Positions 42,583-53,179 of a stretch of DNA of 64,000 nt are shown one piece after another. Source of the DNA: Zizania palustris. Lineage: Eukaryota > Streptophyta > Magnoliopsida > Poales > Poaceae. Where the stretch lies: assembly GCA_019279435.1 (NCBI GenBank), contig JAAALK010002060.1, positions 186,001 through 250,000 of the forward strand, read 5' to 3'. The position numbers were made by a program, and so were the translations under genes. The notes under the pieces are model-generated. The model worked only from the letters and a program-made list of their open reading frames with translations, searched no databases and had not been told where the DNA came from. How positions within the stretch are numbered: position 1 is the stretch's first letter; each line of letters starts with the position of its first letter.

Positions 42583-44229
42583 CTAGACGAGTGGCGGGAA
42601 AGGGATGAGACGTGGCTCGGCGCGAAGAAGCAGCGGGTGTTTGCGCGCGCACACCAGGCCCTCGCCCTCCTCCATGTCTATGCTCGCCGTCGCCGTCGCG
42701 TCGTCGCCGCCGGTGCAGACCCAGTCGAAGCACTGCACGAGCGCCGCCACCACGGCCGGCACCGACTGCAGGGCCAGTCCCATGCCGGGGCACCCGCGGC
42801 GGCCGCTCCCGAACGGTATGAACTGGAAGTGCTGGCCGCGCGCCTCCAAGTTCTCGCTGGCGCCGCCGGCGAGGAACCGCTCCGGCTTGAACTCCAGCGG
42901 GTCGTCCCAGAAGGCGGGGTCACGGCCGATGGACCACACGTTCAAGAACACCACTGACTGCGCCGGCACCGTGAACCCTCGGATGTGGATCTCCTCCGTC
43001 GATTGCCGGAACGCAATCGGCGCCGCCGGTCGCAGACGCAGCGTCTCCTTGTACGCGGCCTGCAGATATGGCAGGTCGGCAAGGTCGGCCTCGCCGACGA
43101 TCCTGTCCCGGCCGACCACGGCGTCGATCTCTTCCCGCACCTTGCGCAAGGCCTCCGGGTGGTTCATCAGCTCCGCCAGCATCCATTCCTCCATGGCCGC
43201 CGACGTGTCCGATCCGGCCGTCACCACGTCCTGTTGCATTTACACAAGCAAGCAAGAAAGCCAAGAAATCAAGAACTAAGCTTGCTGCCTTGCTGGCCGG
43301 CCATGGCGGTAGGGAGTAGGGACGCACGATGATGAAGGCCTTTATGTTGACCCTGGTGAGCTTGATCTCCGACGCGCCGTCCTCCGCCTTGTCCAGCAGA
43401 ATATCCAGCAGGTCCTTGCCGCCGCCGCTCGCCGCCGCCTCCTTCCTCGCCTCCTCCTTGTGCCTGATCATCTCCTCCGCTAGCGCGTCGAACCGGCGGT
43501 GAACGGCGGCGGCGCGGCGGCCAATGCCCTGCATGTCCCAGCCGCGGCAAAGGGCGATGTAGTCGTCGGCGTTGAAGGCGCCGACCAGTTCGGCCACATC
43601 CTTGACCACCTCCTGCGCCTCCTCCGTGACGCTGTCCGGCACCGTGCTTGCCACCATCCTGATGATGGCCGTGTTGGACATGCGGATAAGCCCGCGGGTG
43701 AGGTCCCACCACCTCCGGCGCCGCCTGCAGCACGGAGCGCAGCAGCGCCACCAGGCCAGCACGGCGGATGGGGCAAAGCTGCTCCACCGTGCGCGGGCCG
43801 AGCAGCTCCGACATGCACATCCGCTTCATGAACCGCCAGTACGGGCTGTACGGCGCGAACGCGAAGCCGGCGGAGCCGTACGCGAACTGCCGGGCCACCG
43901 TCGTCAGCGGCCGCTCAGCGATGCTCGCCTCGTTGCCGCGTATCAGCTCCGCCGCTACGTCGGCCGAGCTTGCCACCACGCAGTGCGTGGACCCCAGCCG
44001 GATGTGCATCAGGGGGGCCGAGCCGTCCGGCGAGCTCATGCACGGTGCGGTGCACGGGCGGCCGGAGAAGGTGTAGGTGACCGATCACCGGGAGGCTCAC
44101 CGGGCTTGGTGGGAGTCCGCGCCGGCCAACGGCGTCGAGGACAACGTGCACAAGCACTATGACGACGACTGCGAGCGCCAGGGCGGCCATCGTACTGTTC
44201 GCCGGCATCAGCAGCTGGTCGAGCTCCAT
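42583..44229 (-). pseudogene. CYP93-like P450 pseudogene (two 1-bp insertions)
   Basis: Full-length copy of the intact P450: exon 1 43,328-44,229, a 97-bp intron, exon 2 42,583-43,230. Compared with the intact gene, one extra base occurs in the G run at 44,012-44,017, shifting the frame after HELAGRLGP, and one in the CCC at 43,705-43,707, shifting again after LQAAPE. The two insertions do not cancel, so no full product is possible. Everything else is kept: exon 2 is fully open with AGSDTS, ETLR, PERF and [10 protein letters not shown], splice sites are intact, and the promoter has CACGTG and TATTTATAG. The decay must be recent. A sequencing error in the homopolymers is an alternative. Confidence 0.9.
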
Positions 44230-44295
44230 GGACGATTCCTACCTACCACCCTACTATGACTATGAACCCGTGCTTCGGCGGCAAGATTGTCACGT

Positions 44296-44312
44296 CACGT
44301 GGATATTTATAG
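44296..44312 (-). promoter_or_regulatory. G-box and TATA-like box of the P450 pseudogene
   Basis: CACGTG at 44,296-44,301 with an extra CACGT in front of it, and TATAAATA (minus strand) just upstream. Same layout as the intact gene. Confidence 0.5.
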
Positions 44313-44344
44313 AAGATAGGCCAATGTTTGTAATAAGTGGTAGG

Positions 44345-44510
44345 TAAACACATATTTTTTAAAAAAATAATATTTTTTTAAAAAAATTCAAATCTATATG
44401 TTGATTTCAAAAAATTACAAAATTAACTGGCGGTCGGCACTTGAAGTGTCGACTAGATGTCACGTCAGCTCTAGTCGGCAATTCAAGTTCTGACCGCATG
44501 TTATTTTTTT
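44345..44510. repeat. Dispersed repeat related to 9.61-9.78 kb
   Basis: Poly-A/poly-T lead, then GGCGGTCGGCACTTGAAGTG and AGTCGGCAATTCAAGTT, with an inner inverted AGTCGGCA/CTTGAA pattern. Confidence 0.5.
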
Positions 44511-44789
44511 AATAGCACACACCACTTGTATGGCAGATGTGTGAACTCTCACCAAGTTTTGTGTTCCCAAGGGTAGATAAGTAATATTTATCTCCAACTC
44601 TATGGCTACATCTAAATTTAAGGTCTATAGAACACCTCTTCACTCTGCTCTTTTGATTTGTATATATTACAAAAGTGTGTCCTCTGTAGAGTTGGGTAGT
44701 GTGATCATTGAATAGAGATGATTGGTACAAATTGTCATAAATGGATCGATTCAAAATTATGATCCCGAGATGGTACACACATGTTATCA

Positions 44790-45420
44790 ATAGTATGATC
44801 CCGGGTTCTTTCCTGAGGACTTTCTGTGCCGACTAGCCAACGGTCGGCTTTCTCCAGAAGACTGGTGACTAGGGGCCTCAAGCTCCCAAGTCCCGCACCC
44901 GGGGGGTGGGCAGCTTCTCGACCACCGGCATTTTAACGGTCAGCTTTAAAGGTCAGGTTATCATCAATCTCCACGAAGACCACCATCAAGTGTAGCGGAT
45001 ATTTTCTACGGTCATTGTCCACTAACTAATTGCTTTTTCGGTCATTAGTATAGTCTTTTATTTCTGATTTGTAACCTTGATCCCTCTCATATAAAAGGAT
45101 CAGAGGGAGCTTATGAAAAGCACGTTCTTTCTTGAGCATGTGAACACTACTCTTCCATTGGATCATTCCTCCAAAGACTTCGATTGTTTTCTAGAAGCTT
45201 TGTCGTATTCTCAAGGCAAAGCTCATCCTTATACACAATACACACAGGAGTAGGTTATTATCATTCAAAATGTCCGAATCTGTCTAAACCGCCCGGTTTT
45301 TTCCTTTACCTTGTATTTCGAGGTAACCATTGAGTCAGCATCACAGCTCCCTGTCAAACCTAACCAAATTTCACAACGGGTACTCCCGTAGACCATTGTT
45401 GTTCATACGCAATGACACAT
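44790..45420 (+). mobile_element. Solo LTR or LTR remnant
   Basis: Contains CTCATATAAAAGGATCAGAG (a core-promoter-like TATA near 45,090), AGGTTATTATCATTCAAAAT and an end rich in CCTAACCAAATTTCACAACG and GTACTCCCGTAGACCATTG. The last 180 bases resemble 56,190-56,340. No gag or pol is attached. Termini and target duplication were not fixed. Confidence 0.55.
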
Positions 45421-45678
45421 GTATTTAAATGCTTAGAAAATATTATTATATCTATGTATAATTAATTTTTCGTAATAATAATTTTTTTATATTTGTAACT
45501 ATTGTTAATTAGTATTAATCTTGAGCAATTACAGTTAATGATAACTTAAGTTGAACTAACCAAAAACAGTGTGTCATGAGATGGAGACATATATATGCCA
45601 CTCCGACCAAAGTTTTGTGTGGCATGCTGCAGACTGCCGTGCATACAGTTACCTCTCCACTCTCTTCTTCCAACCTAA

Positions 45679-46019
45679 GTGTGTTTGGTTTCACGGACTA
45701 AATTTTAATCTCTGTCACATCGAATGTTTAGATACTATTTTAGAGTATTAAATGTAGACTATTTACAAAACTCATTCATAATCGGTGGATTATTTCCAGA
45801 CGAATTTAATGACCCTAATTACGTCATGATTTGACAACGTGATGCTACAGTAAACATGTGTTAAAGATGGATTGATTAGGCTTAATAAATTTGTCTTGCG
45901 AATTATCCTCCGATTCCACAATTGTTTTATAATTAGTTTATTTTTAGTCCTTCAATTTGATGTCCAAACATCCGATGTGACACGGACTAAATTTTAATCC
46001 ATGGAACCAAGCACTCCCT
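45679..46019. mobile_element. Tourist-like MITE, TTTAGTCC family, copy 2
   Basis: 341 bp flanked by TAA (45,676-45,678 and 46,020-46,022). Ends GTGTGTTTGGTTTCACGGAC and complement-like GGAACCAAGCACTCCCT, with ACTAAATTTTAATC in both arms. The paralogous site at 33,944-33,958 lacks the element but has TAATAA. Confidence 0.8.
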
Positions 46020-46152
46020 TAATCTGGTAGTTATAAAAGTATGTTTGTCAAATTATATATGTTTTAACATGAATCTATTTTATCATGTCTTTTTGTTTTT
46101 GAAGTGGAGTAGACATCCTCCTACTGATTATTGTCAATTTGTGTTCGTGTGT

Positions 46153-46264
46153 CGCTACAAGAAAACCGGAGACTTTCGACTGCTTAATCAATTTTCGTCG
46201 GTTTGTCCTAAAGCCAATGAAAGGAACATAATTTTCGACTGAAATTTCAAGTTTTTCTGTAGTG
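46153..46264. mobile_element. Miniature CACTA element, 112 bp
   Basis: Begins CGCTACAAGAAAACCGGAGA (one change from CACTACAAG) and ends TTTTTCTGTAGTG, flanked by TGT (46,150-46,152 and 46,265-46,267). The interior is a shortened left end of the 40.8-kb element (ATTTTCGTCGGTTTGTCCTA). Confidence 0.85.
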
Positions 46265-46340
46265 TGTGTATAAGATGCAAGTGGAACATGCGCTCACCAT
46301 ATTTCTGTAAAATATTATAGTATATATATGATATTATGTA

Positions 46341-46668
46341 GGTATTTGGTTACATGGACTAAAGTTTAGTCCGTGTTATATCGGATATTTAGACATCAAT
46401 TTGAAAGATTAAAGTGAACTAATTATAAAAATTATTAGGATTATTCGCGAGACGAATTTATTAAACCTAATTAATCTATAATTAATAAATGTTTACTGTA
46501 GCATCACATTGTCAAATCATGGCGTAATTAGTCTCATTAGTTTCATCTCGTGAATAATCCACCGATTATGAATGAGTTTTATAAATAGACTACATTTAAT
46601 ACTCTAAAATATCATCCAAACATCCGATGCGATGGAACTAAACTTTTAGCCTAAAGAACCAAAGTCAC
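46341..46668. mobile_element. Tourist-like MITE, TTTAGTCC family, inverted copy
   Basis: TATTTGGTTACATGGACTAA to GAACCAAAGTCACC. The body matches copy 2 in reverse orientation (ATTTAATACTCTAAAATA, CATTGTCAAATCATG). Confidence 0.7.
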
Positions 46669-46695
46669 CTTATATTACAAGAAAGTAGCCACTTA

Positions 46696-47021
46696 GGTGA
46701 TGTTTGATTTGCTCAAGGTAACGTAAATGGTAATGGAATTAATTACATTGCAAATTGATAACAATATAGCATATTACTAGATTTGTTTGGTTAACAAGTG
46801 TAATGTATTCTGTTTACATTATAATGTTTGGTTGACAAATATAATGTATTATGGTAATATAATCTGATACCGGCCTTGTTAGAATGTAATGGACTGATTA
46901 CTAGATTGTAATCTGATTACATGGTATCTAATACCATCACATTCAAACCAAACAAAATCTAACGTAATTTATTTGCACCGTAAACAGATAGCACTTAAAA
47001 TAAACCTAACCAAACACCTTC
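46696..47021. mobile_element. Probable MITE with GTTTGGTT-type ends
   Basis: GGTGATGTTTGATTTGCT on the left and AAACCTAACCAAACACC on the right, TTA near each end. Interior words GTAATGTATT and TAATCTGATTAC are repeated. Confidence 0.45.
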
Positions 47022-47739
47022 TTAATGTTAACGTTCCATGGTACTTAAGTGCATTTTAAGACCCTAATAATTTTTCATCAAGTACATTATACTATTATTG
47101 AATGGTTACAAAAGTTGCCAGCCTTTGAAGCAAAAAAAACATGTTGAAAATAAAAAATGAGGAAAAATCCTTAAATTAAATTTGAAATTAAGTTCTGCAT
47201 GCAGTACTTCAAATTGATGTAGAGGCAATGTAATGATTCTAATTATTGATATTTTAATGGTTCAGATGTCGTTTTGGAATTATTTATTTCTGCACATATA
47301 CAAACTCCTTAATTATAAGTGCAATAAAACTATATTAATATATAGTGATTTGTCAGTGGAATACTGTAGAAATTAATTCGATCTTACACAGAGAAATTTT
47401 GTCCCAACTGTTGTCTTAATATCATAAATTTTCACAGTTTTTATAAATATTTAATAACTATGTTACGGTACACCATTTAACTCTTAATGATAATACTTTA
47501 AATTAATATAGACTATTAATTTTAGTTAGCACTAAAAATAAACTAAATTTGAAAAATATCTAGTGACGGAGTGACAGATAAGATAATTAGAAAGTTAGCG
47601 TAGAAAATCAGAAAATCTACAAAAAAATAAAAGTTACATATTACCTCATAAATGATCACATTGGATACTAATTGCGTAGCAATCGACGAACTTTGGGAGT
47701 TGAAAATAAGCATAGATCCATAGATTATATATACATATA
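47022..47739. other. AT-rich sequence, partly duplicated
   Basis: 47,270-47,335 matches 35,040-35,108 and 47,395-47,575 matches 36,210-36,380, the right part of the P450 duplication block. No gene. Confidence 0.55.
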
Positions 47740-47955
47740 CAGAAGCATTATTCTACACCGACCACAGGAGTACTACTTTCAATAATAGATTTTTCAATAG
47801 AATAGTTATCCTACACACGTGGTATAGGATAGCATTTGTATATACGGGAGCGCTATTCTACACCGACCACGAGAGTACTACTTTTAGTAGTAGATTTTCT
47901 CAGTAGAATAACAATTGAGTACTGTTTTTTTCTTAGTAGTAGATTTAGCGCTCTC
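47740..47955. mobile_element. Microsatellite-flanked element, copies 4 and 5 back to back
   Basis: Two partial copies in reverse orientation to 28,716-28,890, meeting near 47,845 (GGGAGCGCTATTCTACACCG), followed by a TATATATA tract. Confidence 0.55.
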
Positions 47956-48456
47956 ATATATATATATTATATATATATATATATTTGTCAGTTGAATATT
48001 GTGGTGTAGTGTAGAGATGAATTGAATCTTACAGAGAGAAGAGTGTGGTGCTGTCTGGTGTGCTGAGGTGTTGCATCTGCTTGTGTTTTGGCGACAGCAC
48101 ACAGGACTCGTGTCACTTCCAGAGCTCAACTTTACATTTTAAATTTTGACCCCAACTGTTGTCTTCACATCATAAATTTTCATGATTTTTAAACAAATGT
48201 TTGGTTGATATTTAAGAGGGTTGATAGAGATTTGGGCCTTGGTTCTTGCAATATAGATTTGTGGGTGGCCTGGCCCACCAAGAATGCATGTGTTTTCAAG
48301 CCCAAATCCACACAAAAAAGGCTTTGAAAGGGGTCACTAAGAAGATTTTGTTTATCTATTATGGTTGGCTTTTTTTGAAGGGGTCACTAAGAAGATTTTG
48401 AAACCTTGTTATAAGTTTGATATGTGAAAAATATGCTTTGGTCTAAAAATCTGATA
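47956..48456. other. Intergenic sequence
   Basis: 48,100-48,205 resembles 36,180-36,280. A direct repeat AAGGGGTCACTAAGAAGATT occurs twice within 50 bases (48,326 and 48,379). No gene. Confidence 0.45.
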
Positions 48457-49002
48457 GAGCAACTCCATCGGTAGTTCTCAAATCAGGGGGCTCTACTTTT
48501 AATTTGAGGGTTTCTCCTACTTTTGAAAGGCTTGTTTTCTAGGTTTCACTTGAGCAGTGGCTCTCAAAATAGAGCCCATATTTTCAATTTTCACCATTTA
48601 TTCACACACTATGCATATGTATTTGATAAAAACATAATACATAATAAATTATTTTTATTTAATAACGAATGATTATATTTAAATTTTTAAATACAAATAC
48701 AAATATTAAAATTTAAATATATGAATATAATCATCAATCCTAGTGGCGAGCGGGCCGAGCTAGCTTTGGCGTGCGCGGGAAAGGCCGACGGGAAGCCTGC
48801 GTGCGTGACAGCGGCCCACGGGGAGCGCGCGTGCCCACATGGCTCAGATGAAAGCAGGGAGAGGGGGCGAGGGGCCTACTGGCCTTTTTTGAGAGCTCCT
48901 ATTTTTAACAGCTGGATAGAAACCATATTGAATCTCGATTTTTTTCGCGGGTTCTCAAAAATGAGTTTGAGGACCCGAGTAGGGGTCCTGCTGGAGTTGC
49001 TC
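48457..49002. mobile_element. PIF/Harbinger-like element, 546 bp
   Basis: Ends GAGCAACTCCA and TGGAGTTGCTC are perfect inverted repeats, flanked by TA. Interior AT-rich with a GC-rich core (48,740-48,880); the 94-residue frame there has no domain. Confidence 0.75.
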
Positions 49003-49338
49003 TAACCCTCTAGTTTTAATTATTAGGTAGGGCGTTTATATTAATTAAAGAAAGTAGATCATGCCACTATATTCCACATTTGGCTCAAATTAATCACATC
49101 AACGCGCACTAATCCTCAAAGTCAAGAGGTCTACCTCTAGTGTTCATGTACATGCATGGTTAGGAACCCTTAATTTTTCTCCACGTAATAATTAATGGGA
49201 ATCCAAGATGTCATTATCGATCATGCTTGGATCATGCAGAAGGAGGCCTCACTTTTTTTGACTTTCTTCTGAACAAGACATGAGAAAGAGGGACCTCCTG
49301 AGATAAGAAACGAAAGATTGCCGGTTCATCGTTCGTTA

Positions 49339-49571
49339 GGGGCACGTTTGTTTCAGCTTCTAGCAGCTAGAAATTGTCAGTGGTTAGCTAGTATAAGTAT
49401 CTAGCTAGTGAGAATCTATAAGAGCTAGTGTTTTTAGTTTCTGGATTCTAGTTTATTTTTAGATTTTGTAGCTACTTATTCTTACAATTTAAATCTAAAA
49501 TTTAGATCATTTATTTCAATTTCAGATTCTAGAAATAGTTGTAGCAGATAGAAGGTGAAACAAACGTGTCG
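49339..49571. mobile_element. MITE related to 29,394-29,601
   Basis: GGGGCACGTTTGTTTCAGCT on the left and AGGTGAAACAAACGTGTC on the right; the body differs from the 29.4-kb copy. Confidence 0.65.
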
Positions 49572-49618
49572 TAGGTTTGTAGCACAAAAATGCCACATAA
49601 AATTTTATGTCTAGCTTA

Positions 49619-49784
49619 TCTACACTACTTTAAAAGAAGCTAGGGATGGTGAGTCTGGTACCACCACCACTTCATTTTACAGCAAACTAAAACTTTTCAA
49701 CTTCATCTGTACTCATCTCTATTTGTATAATGTTCTTTTAATGTAATAATTTTTTTCCATTGCAACGCACGGACATTCAGCTAG
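49619..49784 (+). mobile_element. Small non-autonomous Helitron, 166 bp
   Basis: Starts TCTACACTACTTTAAAAGAA, ends CATTGCAACGCACGGACATT then CAGCTAG. It sits between an A and a T, as Helitrons do. No coding capacity. Confidence 0.7.
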
Positions 49785-50177
49785 TATCTCTAAAGAGTTA
49801 TGAGCTATCAAAAGTCACAATTTATTGTTCAAATAAGTTATAAGCCTATTCTTGTTTTTGTTAGTGGAAAAAAGCTCTTGAATTATTCCAACGTTATCTA
49901 ATAACAAAATAGCATGACATTTAGGAAATGGTTTTTTAAGTAATTTTCATCATAGTTCATAGACAATAAGATCAGATTTTTTTTCTATCCTTTTAGAACA
50001 AGATAACAATCTAGCTTCTATAGACATCAACTCATTTAGATAGTCAAACTTAAACTAGCTTGTAAATAAGATAAATTTATCTACAAGGAGCCTAGACATG
50101 CATGTTGTTAGCAGCAGGCTATTGCATCTAGGAGTTGGAGTTGGTTTTTGTGATTAAAATATCAATAAAGGTACTAA
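49785..50177. other. AT-rich intergenic sequence
   Basis: No gene or element recognised. Confidence 0.45.
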
Positions 50178-50458
50178 GAGCAACCACAATGTATATAAAG
50201 TGGTTGGTCCGTATGTTAACAGCTAGCTGAATCAAATAGATGAGACCCACAAGTAAATAACACAAGCAAGAGTATGTACATGTGAGAGAAGAAAAGAAGA
50301 CGGGAGAAATTGATTTTTTATATCGTACGGATAATCCATAACACTATTAATAGCTAAATCTATTTTATTGTTATGGACTAGTTTTACAATGCTTATAAGC
50401 AGCTAAACTTATTTATTTATTCTTTATGGACTACTTTGTTGTAACATCGTGGTTGCCC
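50178..50458. mobile_element. Tourist-like MITE, 281 bp
   Basis: Ends GAGCAACCACAATG and CATCGTGGTTGCCC, flanked by TAA (50,175-50,177 and 50,459-50,461). Confidence 0.85.
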
Positions 50459-51474
<1,016 letters not shown>

Positions 51475-51689
51475 CAGGGAGCAAGATGCATCATCATTCA
51501 TTGGCTTTGGTATGATGATGGCATGGCATGGTAGTTCCTATCTTGGATTCCCTTGCTCTGCAAAACATAGGATTCATTCATGCACAAAAAAGAAAAGCAG
51601 AAATGAAAGCAATGCTTGTTGTCAGGTTGGTAATTCACACTCAAAAGACAAGCCTCTTTTTTAGTGTTCTGAATCTGAACTGAACATTT

Positions 51690-52204
51690 GAATTTTACCT
51701 CTGAACTGAACTAACTGAAGAAACTTCACTTCTTTTTTATCTTCAGTACATATGAAACTTTATGAATATGAACTAACTGAATTTGAACTTTACCTTTGAA
51801 CTGAACTTACTGAAGCAAATTCACTGCTTTTTTTAATCTTGAGTACATATGAAACTTCCTGAATATGAACTAACTGAATTTGAACTTTACCTCTGAACTG
51901 AACTTACTGAAGCAAACTCACTACTTTTTTATCTTCAGTACATATGAAACTTCCTGAATTTGAACTTTACCTCTGAACTGAACTTACTGAAGCAAATTCA
52001 CTGCTTTTTTTAATCTTGAGTACATATGAAACTTCCTGAATATGAACTAACTGAATTTGAACTTTACCTCTGAACTGAACTTACTGAAGCAAACTCACTA
52101 CTTTTTTATCTTCAGTACATATGAAACTTCCTGAATTTGAACTTTACCTCTGAACTGAACTTACTGAAGCAAATTCACTGCTTTTTTTATCTTGAGTACA
52201 TATA
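51690..52204 (+). repeat. Minisatellite with alternating 97- and 80-bp units
   Basis: Units start GAATTTGAACTTTACCT at 51,779 (97 bp), 51,876 (80), 51,956 (97), 52,053 (80) and 52,133 (partial), after a diverged unit from about 51,690. The long units carry AATTCACTGCTTTTTTTAAT and the extra GAATATGAACTAACT; the short ones carry AACTCACTACTTTTTTATC. The 177-bp pair is the unit of amplification. Confidence 0.92.
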
Positions 52205-53049
52205 GCTAGGTCTCTGTTCTGTTGTTGTTGACATCACACTTATGATTGATTACATTCAAGTAGTTGTTAATTATCACGAGAAGCTTCTGCAGATGAGAGA
52301 TCCAAGTGTCTGAAGGTGACAAGCAGCAGCTAAGCATGCAAAAGTCCTGAGAAACAAACCATTTTAATACGCTCATGAGCTCATCAGCTGTGTATTATTT
52401 ACTCTTACAGATGAACAGATGAGTAGGCACCGTACTCGATCGATCCTATTGTCATTATACAAGATTATTTCGTCAACATTACCAGCAACATCAAGGCATT
52501 ATGAAGAACAAGTTGCTGTTAATTATCTCAGATCAAAAGAAATTAAAGAAGAGCAGCAGAAGAAAGCAAATATATATCATCTATACCACTAAAAATAGGT
52601 AGCTAATAGCATCAGTTGATTTGTGATCCAAATTCTAGAAACGAAGAAGAAAAGGGCCCGTCGTCGGAGGCTTGGGCCAACGACATGGGCTCTAGTCACC
52701 ACCGATATAAATTCGTCTCGTAACCACACCAAAGGGAACAATTGATGAAAAACTCTCCATACGTTCCGTAAAACTACCCGATATATTGAGTTTCTGTTGT
52801 GGCCGGCCCGTGGTTTTTCTCCTTCGATTTTGAGGGGTTTTTCACGATTGTCTTAATTCTGTGTTTGATCTGTAATTCTTGCGTCGTTATTTCTAACGGC
52901 ATCATCAACCATTTGATCAATTTTCAATGGTCAAAACAAACCTAATTAAAAAAATCACATTGTGCAAACCCCACAACACTTTATTGTAATGAGATGATGA
53001 AGCAACAAAATGCAAAAGAAAACAATAAGAAATGCATGAAAAGATGTTC
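52205..53049. other. Upstream region of the DUF1635 gene
   Basis: Repeat-poor AT-rich sequence. No transposon end recognised, so this is a candidate regulatory region. Confidence 0.4.
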
Positions 53050-53057
53050 TATATATA
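53050..53057 (+). promoter_or_regulatory. TATA box of the DUF1635 gene
   Basis: TATATATA about 125 bases before the ATG at 53,180. It lies inside the frame that stays open back to 52,994, which argues against any start upstream of it. Confidence 0.6.
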
Positions 53058-53179
53058 CCCTACCCCAACACAACACAAAGATCACAACATCTCAATTCTC
53101 TCACAAGATATCATCACCACATCATCTCTTTCCATCTAAACCCAAAACCCAAACGACAAGGACACGGTCGGCCGGCCGC

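Noticed and set aside
52994..53179. Extended N-terminus for the DUF1635 protein
   Set aside because: A TATA box lies inside it and the residues do not resemble the family; the ATG at 53,180 is preferred.
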